From Armatimonadota bacterium (lineage in GTDB: Bacteria; Armatimonadota; Abditibacteriia; CG2-30-59-28): DNA of 5,710 bases. Shown one piece after another: positions 1-5,664 of the stretch (its first letter is position 1; every line of letters starts with the position of its first letter). The stretch is taken from the NCBI GenBank assembly GCA_016199605.1, contig JACQGJ010000733.1:1-5710 (forward strand), in the 5' to 3' direction. The notes beneath the pieces are model-generated. The model made no database searches and had not been told where the DNA came from. It was given only the letters and a program-made list of their open reading frames with translations. A program made the translations under genes and the position numbers.

Positions 1-10
1 CACAACGGAT

Positions 11-718
11 ATGAACATCGAAACCACGGTGCGGGAGTGGGTCGTTCAATACCCGCAAACGCAGAGAGTATTCGAGAAGTATGGAGTGGATTACTGCTGC
101 GGGGCGGGGAGGTCTCTGCAGGCGGCTGCCGAACGGGCGGGCGCGGACCTGGGGTCTCTTCTCTCCGAACTGGAGGCCGCTATGGCCGAGCCACAGCCCG
201 AAGTCGAAGGACGGACAAACTGGAGCCTGGCTTCTCTTTCGGAACTGATTGACCACATCGTGGCAAAACATCATGCCTTCATGAAGTCCGAAATGCCGCG
301 ACTGGAACCGATCCTCAGGAAGATCGCCGAGGTACACGGCCCTTCGCACGGAACCGTTCTGGGGCCGCTTCTCCAGAAATTCCTCCTGTTGAAGGCTGAC
401 ATCGACTCCCACCTGAGGAAGGAGGAAGAGGTCCTCTTCCCCTACATCAAGCAAGTCGAAACGGGCCTGAAGCGCTCTTCTTCCATGAACCTCGAGCAGG
501 TCCTGGCCGAGACCGTCGAGGAGCACGAGGCCGTCGGAGCCGTTCTCGCTGAAATGCGTTCGATGACTTGCGATTACGAGCTTCCCGGCGACGCCTGCCC
601 CACTTACGGTGCTGCCTATTACGGGTTGATGCAGATAGAGGGAGACCTTCACCAGCACATTCACCTGGAGAACAACCTTCTGTTCCCGAGGTCGGCTGCC
701 CTGGAAACGGCAGGTTGA
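11..718 (+). CDS. ric: Iron-sulfur cluster repair di-iron protein (RIC family, YtfE/ScdA-like)
   Basis: This 235-residue cytoplasmic protein belongs to the RIC family, which restores iron-sulfur clusters damaged by nitric oxide or oxidative stress. Residues 1-57 form the ScdA_N (DUF542) domain with the diagnostic DYCCG motif (C29, C30). Residues 78-228 form a hemerythrin-like four-helix bundle. Compared from memory with E. coli YtfE, the six di-iron ligands are all present: H88, H134, E138, H172, H216 and E220, the last pair within HIHLENNLLFPR. Length is normal for the family (about 220-250 residues). ATG at 11 is favoured because the protein aligns from its first residues. Only 10 nt lie upstream, so no Shine-Dalgarno or NsrR/FNR-type operator can be judged. 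An operon with an upstream gene cannot be excluded. No domain is missing. Family assignment is firm; physiological role is inferred from the family. Confidence 0.94.
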   Translation: MNIETTVREWVVQYPQTQRVFEKYGVDYCCGAGRSLQAAAERAGADLGSLLSELEAAMAEPQPEVEGRTNWSLASLSELIDHIVAKHHAFMKSEMPRLEPILRKIAEVHGPSHGTVLGPLLQKFLLLKADIDSHLRKEEEVLFPYIKQVETGLKRSSSMNLEQVLAETVEEHEAVGAVLAEMRSMTCDYELPGDACPTYGAAYYGLMQIEGDLHQHIHLENNLLFPRSAALETAG

Positions 719-721
719 AAA

Positions 722-825
722 GGAGACGCGGTTGGTGGGCAAAGTCAGGCCTTTCCCAAGCTGTTCCACGCTATTCCCCATCTCGAAGCAGGACAGAGAG
801 TCCTGCTCAGGAACTACGCGTCTCC
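722..825. other. Nested inverted repeats, candidate structured RNA
   Basis: Directly after the ric stop codon, GGAGACGCG (722-730) is perfectly complementary to CGCGTCTCC (817-825). Inside this 9-bp outer stem are three smaller pairings: GGG-c-AAAG (737-744) with CTTTCCC (751-757), GTTCC (763-767) with GGAAC (810-814), and AGCAGGAC (787-794) with GTCCTGCT (800-807) around an AGAGA loop. Together they give a compact branched fold. Nearly all pairs are Watson-Crick, so the strand cannot be decided. On the minus strand the outer stem would be followed by TTTT. I do not recognise a known riboswitch, 6S, SRP or tRNA core. It may be a 3'-UTR structure, a small RNA, or part of a mobile palindromic element with 845-943. 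Confidence 0.4.
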
Positions 826-843
826 GGGCCGGTGTGCCGGAGA
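821..843. repeat. Inverted repeat / hairpin
   Basis: TCTCCGG (821-827) and CCGGAGA (837-843) are perfect 7-bp arms around the 9-nt loop gccggtgtg. The left arm shares bases 821-825 with the outer stem of the 722-825 structure, so the two pairings exclude each other and could form alternative folds. No run of T follows on the + strand, so it does not look like an intrinsic terminator for ric. It ends one base before the palindromic element that begins at 845. Confidence 0.45.
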
Positions 844-844
844 G

Positions 845-943
845 CCCCCGTGGGATAAAGCTCCAGCTTTGTCGTCCTCCAACACGACAAGGCTGGAGCC
901 TTATCCTACACGTAGACAAAGCTGGGGCTTTATCCCACGGGGG
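845..943. repeat. REP/MITE-like palindromic element of three 29-nt units
   Basis: Three related 29-nt units are present: A (845-873) in one orientation, a 12-nt linker, then B (886-914) and C (915-943) directly abutting in the opposite orientation. A and C are inverted copies over all 29 nt with a single T/G wobble (862/926), giving a very strong hairpin that encloses B. Each unit also has its own small dyad, AAAGCT-CC-AGCTTT in A. B differs from A at two core positions, and these changes compensate within that dyad (AAGGCT/AGCCTT). Arrangement and size resemble REP/BIME-type or other non-autonomous palindromic repeats. No transposase or flanking target duplication is visible. Whether it recurs in the genome cannot be known from this window. 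A role as a bidirectional terminator or mRNA-end stabiliser for ric is possible. Confidence 0.65.
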
Positions 944-966
944 AATTGCGGGACCTGGACCAGTGC

Positions 967-994
967 CTGAAATGCTCCGGCGTGTTTTTATTCT
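967..994 (+). promoter_or_regulatory. Possible sigma70 promoter for the metalloprotease gene
   Basis: CTGAAA (967-972, four of six matches to TTGACA) and TATTCT (989-994, four of six to TATAAT) are separated by 16 nt, and a T-rich tract (985-989) runs into the -10. A start near 1000-1002 would give a leader of about 40 nt before the GTG at 1041. The boxes are imperfect, so this is a modest call, supported mainly by its position between the repeat element and the gene. Confidence 0.3.
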
Positions 995-999
995 CTCGA

Positions 1000-1016
1000 A
1001 TGCCGCTCAGCGGCAT
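1000..1016. promoter_or_regulatory. Perfect 17-bp palindrome in the 5' leader
   Basis: ATGCCGCT-C-AGCGGCAT is a perfect inverted repeat with 8-bp arms around one central base. It lies just downstream of the candidate -10 box, over the predicted transcription start, and 13 nt before the Shine-Dalgarno sequence. It could be a repressor operator or a 5'-end mRNA hairpin. No regulator gene is in the window to suggest which. Confidence 0.4.
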
Positions 1017-1028
1017 GGGAGTCCTCAC

Positions 1029-1034
1029 AAGGAG
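1029..1034 (+). promoter_or_regulatory. Ribosome binding site that sets the GTG start
   Basis: AAGGAG lies 6 nt upstream of the GTG at 1041, an optimal Shine-Dalgarno arrangement. It decides the start of the metalloprotease gene, because the reading frame is open back to a TTG at 732 and the signal peptide begins only after this site. Confidence 0.8.
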
Positions 1035-1040
1035 AGCAGT

Positions 1041-4000
1041 GTGCGGATACGAGTCAGAGCTTTCAGAAGTCCCACGCGGGCAAGGGTTGCGATCCTCGCG
1101 CTCGCCTGCCTGCTGCCATGCAAGGCCGTCAAAACCGCGCAACTTCCGCCCTCCTTGCAGATGTCCAGGGGAGTGATTGTCAACTGGTACTCCGCTCCAC
1201 GCACGGCGATGGCCGGAGACTGCGATGGAGACGGCCGCGCCGACTTCATCGGGTATTTCCCCCTCGAGAAAGGCATCGTTGATCTGGCCCGCATGTCTCC
1301 CGCTGGCAAGCTCTTCCCTCAGGCTCAGGCGCATACGCAGGCCGGCGAGAAGGCCGTGGCGGTGGCCTGTGGAAGGTTCTCCGCCGAGAAAGGAGTTGGG
1401 GTCTTGCTGCTGTTCCCCGACGGCTCTCTGCGTTACCTGCACGACCTGAAGCTCGACACCCAGACGTTTTCGCGATCCGATACTGTCGGTTGCCTCCCCG
1501 CGGACCAGAAACCGAAAGAAGCCGCGCGATTGATCCCTCTCGACGCCGACGGCGATGGCAAACTTGACGCGGTAATGATGGGATCGGACGGTCGGCTGTT
1601 GTTGCTGCACAATCGAGGAGAGGAGAACCAAGCGCCTCAGTTACAGGCCATTCCGTTGGAGTCGCTGCTCCCGAGGGTGCGCCGGATCTCAGCGGGAGAT
1701 CTCGATGGCGACGGCAGGGATGAACTGGTATGGCTCGACAGGTCGGGAGCACTTTATCGAGCGTCGGTGGAGCTATCCGGTGAGGCGAGTGGCCGACTGG
1801 TTCACCGATTTCGTCTTGCCAAAGGAGCGCCGTACGATGGGCTGGCAGTCGGACGTTTTGCCGGAAGCAAGACCGCGGATATCCTCATGGGTCAGCATCT
1901 GCTTCCGGGGGGTAACGTCTCCCAGAGCTTCCTTGTTCCGAACCTTCCGACTGCCAAAAAGGCGAAGGGCGACTGTGTCTGGATCGCCGCGGATTTCGAT
2001 GGGGACGGCAAGGACGATCTGATTCGCGCCCAGCGATCCGGCGACCCGCTCGATGGAGATCATGTGTACCTCCACTATGCCTTCAATCCTCAACAGGAAC
2101 CGGACGCTCCTTTTGCCGATACCGATAACGACGGGTTGCTCAATGCGTGGGAGAACGGCAAGATGAAGCCTGGCGGTCTGGACCTCGCCGCACTGGGATG
2201 CACGACGACGCACCCGGATTTGATCGTTGAGTTGCAGCGGTTTGAGGACGTGCCTGAGGACAAGCTGCGCGCTGAAATGGATCGCGTGATTCGGTACTAT
2301 GCCTCCCTCCCGGTCAGCAATCTCGACGGCAGCAAAGGGATCGCCTTGCACGTGATCTTTCGAGAGCCTATCCCGTTGGTGGACTTGAAGAGTCCCTGGT
2401 GGGAGGTGGGAGAGAAGTATCATCCGGCCGGTCATCGGGGGATCACCCACTGGATGCAGGTATCCATGAGTGGAGGCGGCCAGTCGGGTGAAATGGCGGA
2501 CCGTGGGGGTTGCGGCTTCTATGGTTTCTACGCCACGTTTATTCACGAGTTCGGGCATCAAATCGGTCTGGGGCATACGGGGCGTTGGGGCCCGGCCTGG
2601 TGCCCGACCTATTGCAGTCTGATGAACTATGCCTACAACTACCAATTCAACGGGAAAGGCGAGGACATCCGCTACTCTCAAGGCTTGCTTGCTTCCGTGA
2701 TTCTCAGAGAGAATCGATTGTCCGAAATCCTGCCGCTTCCTGTGGACAAGGTGTCCTTCCTGTCCGGCCCCCCCTATCGCTACCGCCTGAAATCGGCGCC
2801 CGAGGGCAAGACCACATGGATCGACTGGAACTGGAACGGGGTCTTCGGTGAGAAGGGCATCGCCGCGGACATCAACTATGGATACTCTACATCGGGCGGT
2901 TTGCGTCACACCATCGGCAAGACTTACGCCGCTCCGGCTGTGGTCTCCCATGGAGCGGGGGTGAACGCGCGCCTGCTGCTCTTCTGCGGCCGCCTCCCCG
3001 AAGGCGCGCCTGTTCCACCCTCCGACGCGACCGCCAAGCAGCCAGGACTCTCTCCGGACCAGCCGGGGTGTCTTTGTCTGCGAATTTGGAAGGGAACGGA
3101 TCCTGAGCGGGACGGCCCCAAGTGGTCGGACGAGATCACCATCGAGGCGGCAGGCGTGACCGGAGACCCTTCGGCAACCCACTGGCGGGGAGACACTTGG
3201 GTCTCCTATCCTTCGTCCGACGGAATCCGTTTGCGGAGGATCACTCTCGATCAAACAGGAAATCCGCAAATCGGCAATCCCCTGGTCTTGCCTGACTCCA
3301 AAGGAGATCAGCCCACGTTGACGCCTTTTGGCGACGGGCTTGCGCTGCTGCTTTGGCGAGATGACCGGACGGCCGTGCGAACCCGCCTTCTGTTCTCCTG
3401 GCCCGGCGGTCAACTAATCCTTGGCCCGACGAGCTCTCTCAGGTTCAACAGTGTCGTACCCGTCGGAGCCGTGGCCGGCGCTTCGCAGTCGGGCAAACCG
3501 ACCTTGTGGATTGGTCTGATGCAAGACATTCCGGGTGGATTTCCGGGACGGTGGCAGGTGAGACAGTTCCTCCTCGAAGAGGACGGATTCTTCCGGCAAT
3601 TGCGCCAGGAATGGATTGGCGGGGATAAGGGCGGTGAACGCGGGAGTAGTCGTGTCATGTTGCTCAGGGAGCCGAATCCCGCCTTTGGCACGGACGGTCA
3701 GCTCTACTTCATCGCGTGTGGACTCTTCGGGAAGGATACTCCGTGGTCGTGCCATTACGTGGCGACACGCATCGCGGATGGATCCATCAATGGTGGGTGG
3801 CTCACCCGTCGGTACTATGATGAATGGACCCAGAGTCGCTCCGCATCCGGCGTCTGCTTTTTCCGGGGCGATATCGCCCTCGCTGTTCGATGGTTTGGGA
3901 ACGTTCATGGGACGGAGAACGACAACCTGTTTGTGGCGTTCTACGGCAAGGGCATCGAGTCGGCCCCGATGGGTGACTTCGACGACATGAGCTTCATCCG

Positions 4001-4046
4001 CGCTTACGGATTGGCGTGCTCCATTCCAAACGTCAGCAAACCATGA
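1041..4046 (+). CDS. Exported FG-GAP/VCBS-repeat metzincin-type metalloprotease
   Basis: This protein is 1001 residues from a GTG start. Residues 1-33 resemble a Sec signal peptide: an arginine-rich n-region, hydrophobic core VAILALACLLP (16-26), and likely cleavage after A29 or A33. Four DxDxDG calcium loops start at D60, D168, D220 and D318, as in FG-GAP/VCBS beta-propeller repeats. A fifth Asp-rich loop at D360 (DTDNDGLLNAWE) resembles a thrombospondin-type-3-like linker. The catalytic region has HEFGHQIGLGH at 502-512, the HExxHxxGxxH zinc site of metzincins: H502, H506 and H512 as ligands, E503 as catalytic base. The Met-turn is SLMNY with M528, and C521 and C525 lie between. This pattern recalls pappalysin-like (M43) bacterial enzymes. 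A DWNWNG motif follows at 595-600. Residues 630-1001 look beta-rich and match nothing I recognise. No membrane anchor or sorting signal is seen. Secretion and proteolysis are well supported; the substrate is unknown. Confidence 0.87.
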   Translation: MRIRVRAFRSPTRARVAILALACLLPCKAVKTAQLPPSLQMSRGVIVNWYSAPRTAMAGDCDGDGRADFIGYFPLEKGIVDLARMSPAGKLFPQAQAHTQAGEKAVAVACGRFSAEKGVGVLLLFPDGSLRYLHDLKLDTQTFSRSDTVGCLPADQKPKEAARLIPLDADGDGKLDAVMMGSDGRLLLLHNRGEENQAPQLQAIPLESLLPRVRRISAGDLDGDGRDELVWLDRSGALYRASVELSGEASGRLVHRFRLAKGAPYDGLAVGRFAGSKTADILMGQHLLPGGNVSQSFLVPNLPTAKKAKGDCVWIAADFDGDGKDDLIRAQRSGDPLDGDHVYLHYAFNPQQEPDAPFADTDNDGLLNAWENGKMKPGGLDLAALGCTTTHPDLIVELQRFEDVPEDKLRAEMDRVIRYYASLPVSNLDGSKGIALHVIFREPIPLVDLKSPWWEVGEKYHPAGHRGITHWMQVSMSGGGQSGEMADRGGCGFYGFYATFIHEFGHQIGLGHTGRWGPAWCPTYCSLMNYAYNYQFNGKGEDIRYSQGLLASVILRENRLSEILPLPVDKVSFLSGPPYRYRLKSAPEGKTTWIDWNWNGVFGEKGIAADINYGYSTSGGLRHTIGKTYAAPAVVSHGAGVNARLLLFCGRLPEGAPVPPSDATAKQPGLSPDQPGCLCLRIWKGTDPERDGPKWSDEITIEAAGVTGDPSATHWRGDTWVSYPSSDGIRLRRITLDQTGNPQIGNPLVLPDSKGDQPTLTPFGDGLALLLWRDDRTAVRTRLLFSWPGGQLILGPTSSLRFNSVVPVGAVAGASQSGKPTLWIGLMQDIPGGFPGRWQVRQFLLEEDGFFRQLRQEWIGGDKGGERGSSRVMLLREPNPAFGTDGQLYFIACGLFGKDTPWSCHYVATRIADGSINGGWLTRRYYDEWTQSRSASGVCFFRGDIALAVRWFGNVHGTENDNLFVAFYGKGIESAPMGDFDDMSFIRAYGLACSIPNVSKP

Positions 4047-4138
4047 GTCAGCCGTGGCCTTGCGCCAATCGACGACTGCACGATACCGGGCTGGGGCAGG
4101 AACAGAGTCGCTCGGAGGCACTCAGGATGTGGCCGAAC

Positions 4139-4157
4139 TATGCTCGTAACGAGTATA
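4139..4157. promoter_or_regulatory. Near-perfect 19-bp palindrome upstream of the dehydrogenase
   Basis: TATGCTCGT-A-ACGAGTATA has 9-bp arms with one non-Watson-Crick position (G4142 against T4154). It lies 52 nt before the dehydrogenase start and overlaps TATACA (4154-4159), a possible -10 box. No good -35 is found 16-18 nt upstream. Size and symmetry fit a binding site for a dimeric regulator, and overlap with a promoter would suit repression. The regulator is unknown. Confidence 0.35.
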
Positions 4158-4177
4158 CATCACAAGATCAATGAAAG

Positions 4178-4194
4178 CGGGTTGATGTAACCCG
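4178..4194 (+). promoter_or_regulatory. Leader hairpin beside the dehydrogenase RBS
   Basis: CGGGTT (4178-4183) and AACCCG (4189-4194) form a perfect 6-bp stem with loop GATGT, ending 2 nt before the Shine-Dalgarno AAAGGA (4197-4202). That sequence is 6 nt from the ATG at 4209. The hairpin may affect translation initiation, or may be chance. Confidence 0.3.
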
Positions 4195-4208
4195 GGAAAG
4201 GAACCCCG

Positions 4209-5249
4209 ATGAAAGCAGCCATCACCGATGGCGTGGGTAACGTCTGGCTGGACGAAGTCCCCATGCCGGAACACAACGCGTATCAAGTCCTGTGCAAGAC
4301 GCTGGCTTGCGCTACATGCACCGGCACAGACCAGAAGCACCTTCACAACAAGTTGCCCTGGAAGCAGACCTACCCGGGCATCCTCGGTCATGAGAGCATC
4401 GGCAAGGTGGTGAGCGTCGGAAGCGAGGTGAGGAACTACAAGGAGGGCGACCTCGTCCTGCGACCAACCTGTGTCTTCCCTGGAGAACAACTGAGTGAAT
4501 ACACCTCGTTGTGGGGTGGGTTCGCGGAATACGGTCTGGCCACCGATGCTGCGGCCATGCGTGAAGATAACCCGGACGCGCAACCAAACAACTACGCCCG
4601 GTTCCAGCAGGTCGTACCCGCCGAGCTCCCGGTAGCCCCTGCCGACGCGACCATGCTTATCACGGTCAAGGAGTGCGCCAGCTATGTTTCAAGCGTCGGA
4701 GTCCGACTATACTCGTCGGTGGTAATACTTGGATCGGGTTCGGTGGCCTACAGCATGTGTCGGTTCGCAAAAGTCTTCGGCGCGTATCCCGTTATCCTCG
4801 TTGGCCGACGCGACGAACCTCTCGCCTACGCTTGGGAGCGAATCGGGGCGGACTTCACGGTCAATGTTCAGAAGGAAAACCTCCTTGCCAGAGTTCGAGA
4901 GTTCACCGGCGGGCTGGGCGCGGACTTCATGATTGACACAACCGGCGACGCGACATTCATGAAGGAGTGTCTGCCGGTTCTATCTGAATCAGGCAAGGCG
5001 GCTGCGTACGCGACCTACGAAGGCCCCGAAGCTGTGACGAATGCCATCCCTGAGGACAAGCTGACCGTTGGCACGACCGGTGAGGACATCGCTCACCAAT
5101 ACCTCCTCGACGCCGTCAAGCTTGGCCTGGTCAACCTCGCCGACTTCTACTCTCACCTCCTGCCTTTCGCCCAGATATCCGAAGGCTTCAAGATGCTGAA
5201 AGCGAAAACGGCTTTCAAGATTGTATTTGAGGTGATGGAAGGAAGCTGA
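4209..5249 (+). CDS. Zinc-dependent medium-chain alcohol/polyol-type dehydrogenase (MDR family)
   Basis: This 346-residue cytoplasmic oxidoreductase has the medium-chain dehydrogenase/reductase layout: a GroES-like catalytic domain (about 1-150), then a Rossmann nucleotide-binding domain (about 151-295). The catalytic zinc ligands are visible as C37 (CTGTD), H61 (GHE) and E62, with E154 a plausible fourth ligand as in sorbitol dehydrogenases. The four-cysteine structural-zinc loop of classical alcohol dehydrogenases is absent; only C87 lies in that region. The nucleotide motif is GSGSVA (174-179), with Ala where the third Gly is usual. Strand beta2 ends in VGRR (197-200), where a basic rather than acidic residue suggests NADP preference (inference). 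Length is typical. ATG 4209 follows AAAGGA by 6 nt and fits the normal N-terminus. Neighbours give no pathway clue, so the substrate (polyol, sugar or alcohol) is undetermined. Confidence 0.92.
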   Translation: MKAAITDGVGNVWLDEVPMPEHNAYQVLCKTLACATCTGTDQKHLHNKLPWKQTYPGILGHESIGKVVSVGSEVRNYKEGDLVLRPTCVFPGEQLSEYTSLWGGFAEYGLATDAAAMREDNPDAQPNNYARFQQVVPAELPVAPADATMLITVKECASYVSSVGVRLYSSVVILGSGSVAYSMCRFAKVFGAYPVILVGRRDEPLAYAWERIGADFTVNVQKENLLARVREFTGGLGADFMIDTTGDATFMKECLPVLSESGKAAAYATYEGPEAVTNAIPEDKLTVGTTGEDIAHQYLLDAVKLGLVNLADFYSHLLPFAQISEGFKMLKAKTAFKIVFEVMEGS

Positions 5250-5302
5250 CGGGTGACCGGGTCTTCCTCTTTCGACCGGGATCAGACCGGCCGATATGGC
5301 AT

Positions 5303-5328
5303 GGAGGCTCCTCGCTCCTCGTTTTTTT
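5303..5328 (+). terminator. Possible weak intrinsic terminator after the dehydrogenase
   Basis: A run of seven T (5322-5328) follows a short stem, GAGG (5304-5307) with CCTC (5317-5320), about 55 nt after the stop codon. The stem is only 4 bp with a 9-nt loop, so the hairpin part is weak. The T-run and its place before the rRNA promoters are the main support. Confidence 0.35.
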
Positions 5329-5339
5329 CTCGAAACCTC

Positions 5340-5368
5340 TTTCCAAGATTTGGAAACTCTGGTATTAT
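5340..5368 (+). promoter_or_regulatory. Upstream candidate rRNA promoter with palindrome over the -35
   Basis: TTTCCA (5340-5345, four of six matches to TTGACA) and TATTAT (5363-5368) are 17 nt apart, with TGG directly before the -10 as in extended -10 promoters. The -35 lies in a perfect inverted repeat, TTTCCAA-GAT-TTGGAAA (5340-5356), which could be an operator. Tandem promoters are common before rrn operons. Transcription would begin near 5375, at the foot of the 5377-5427 hairpin. Confidence 0.5.
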
Positions 5369-5376
5369 CTCTGCTC

Positions 5377-5427
5377 GTTGGCAGGCTGCATGGGACGGAA
5401 GCGATATCCGTCGACGGGCCTGCCAAC
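5377..5427 (+). other. Long hairpin between the two rRNA promoters
   Basis: GTTGGCAGGC (5377-5386) and GCCTGCCAAC (5418-5427) form a perfect 10-bp stem. Inside it, GACGG (5394-5398) pairs with CCGTC (5408-5412) around a 9-nt loop. It begins within a few bases of the predicted start of the upstream promoter and ends 30 nt before the -35 of the stronger one. Only transcripts from the upstream promoter would carry it. No T-run follows, so it is not a standard terminator. It could be a 5'-end stabilising stem or, as DNA, a protein site. Confidence 0.5.
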
Positions 5428-5456
5428 CAGCGAAAGAGACATTTTGCAGAGAAATG

Positions 5457-5486
5457 TTGACAGCGTTTGAAACCGTGTGGTATACT
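5457..5486 (+). promoter_or_regulatory. Main 16S rRNA operon promoter
   Basis: A perfect TTGACA (5457-5462) and TATACT (5481-5486, five of six to TATAAT) are 18 nt apart, with TGG (5478-5480) giving an extended -10. Transcription should start near 5492-5494. The GC-rich discriminator TCGCTCGC is of the type linked to growth-rate and ppGpp control of rRNA promoters. This is the strongest promoter in the window and lies about 170 nt before the 16S gene. Confidence 0.87.
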
Positions 5487-5509
5487 TCGCTCGCTGTTGA
5501 TAACAAAGT

Positions 5510-5525
5510 CGTTCTTTGAAAACTG
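5510..5525 (+). promoter_or_regulatory. BoxA-like rRNA antitermination site
   Basis: CGTTCTTTGAAAACTG closely resembles the rrn leader BoxA of Gram-positive and several other phyla (TGTTCTTTGAAAACT in Bacillus). NusB/NusE bind such sites so that transcription of the untranslated rRNA operon resists Rho. It lies about 20 nt after the predicted start, the expected place. Confidence 0.75.
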
Positions 5526-5537
5526 AATAGTGCAAAG

Positions 5538-5654
5538 CCCTTCGATTTAACGTCGGAGGGTAGATGAGCCATAGAAGTGATTCGGGCTTGTGGGAAACCA
5601 TAAGATAACTTTGAGCTGAATCCCGTTCATCGCCTTCGGGAGATGCGGGATTCA
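5538..5654 (+). other. rRNA leader with three hairpins
   Basis: Three stems lie between BoxA and 16S. CCCTTCGA/TCGGAGGG (5538-5545 with 5553-5560) has one G-U pair. CTTGTGG/CCATAAG (5587-5593 with 5598-5604) closes a GAAA tetraloop and has one G-U pair. TGAATCCCG/CGGGATTCA (5617-5625 with 5646-5654) is a 9-bp stem that, after a two-base bulge, continues as CATCGCC/GGAGATG closed by a UUCG tetraloop, with one G-A mismatch. The G-U pairs are valid only for + strand RNA. Such leader stems usually guide processing and folding of pre-16S rRNA. Confidence 0.65.
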
Positions 5655-5664
5655 ATCAGATTCT

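Noticed and set aside
722..825. Known riboswitch, SRP RNA, 6S RNA, tRNA or integron attC site
   Set aside because: No SRP GGAAGCAGCC core, no tRNA T-loop, no recognisable riboswitch core and no paired attC core sites were seen on either strand.
845..943. 29-nt repeats as a CRISPR array
   Set aside because: The unit length is CRISPR-like, but B and C abut with no spacer, A is inverted, and no cas gene is present.
845..943. Intrinsic terminator of ric
   Set aside because: The hairpin is strong, but no T-run follows on either side. A termination role is possible but not supported as a standard terminator.
1041..1140. Lipoprotein signal for the metalloprotease (C23 or C27)
   Set aside because: The residues before C23 (ALA) and C27 (LLP) do not fit the [LV][AST][GA]C lipobox, so a Sec signal peptidase I type is preferred.
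1773..4121. Very long minus-strand open frame (546 plus 235 codons, broken by one stop) opposite the metalloprotease
   Set aside because: Its codons are exactly in register with the sense codons, so antisense stops arise only from sense TTA, CTA or TCA, which are rare here. The single break is the sense CTA at 3414-3416. The sense strand has clear domains; the antisense product has none.
4047..4138. Intrinsic terminator or small gene after the metalloprotease
   Set aside because: No stem followed by a T-run and no short frame with a convincing ribosome binding site were found.
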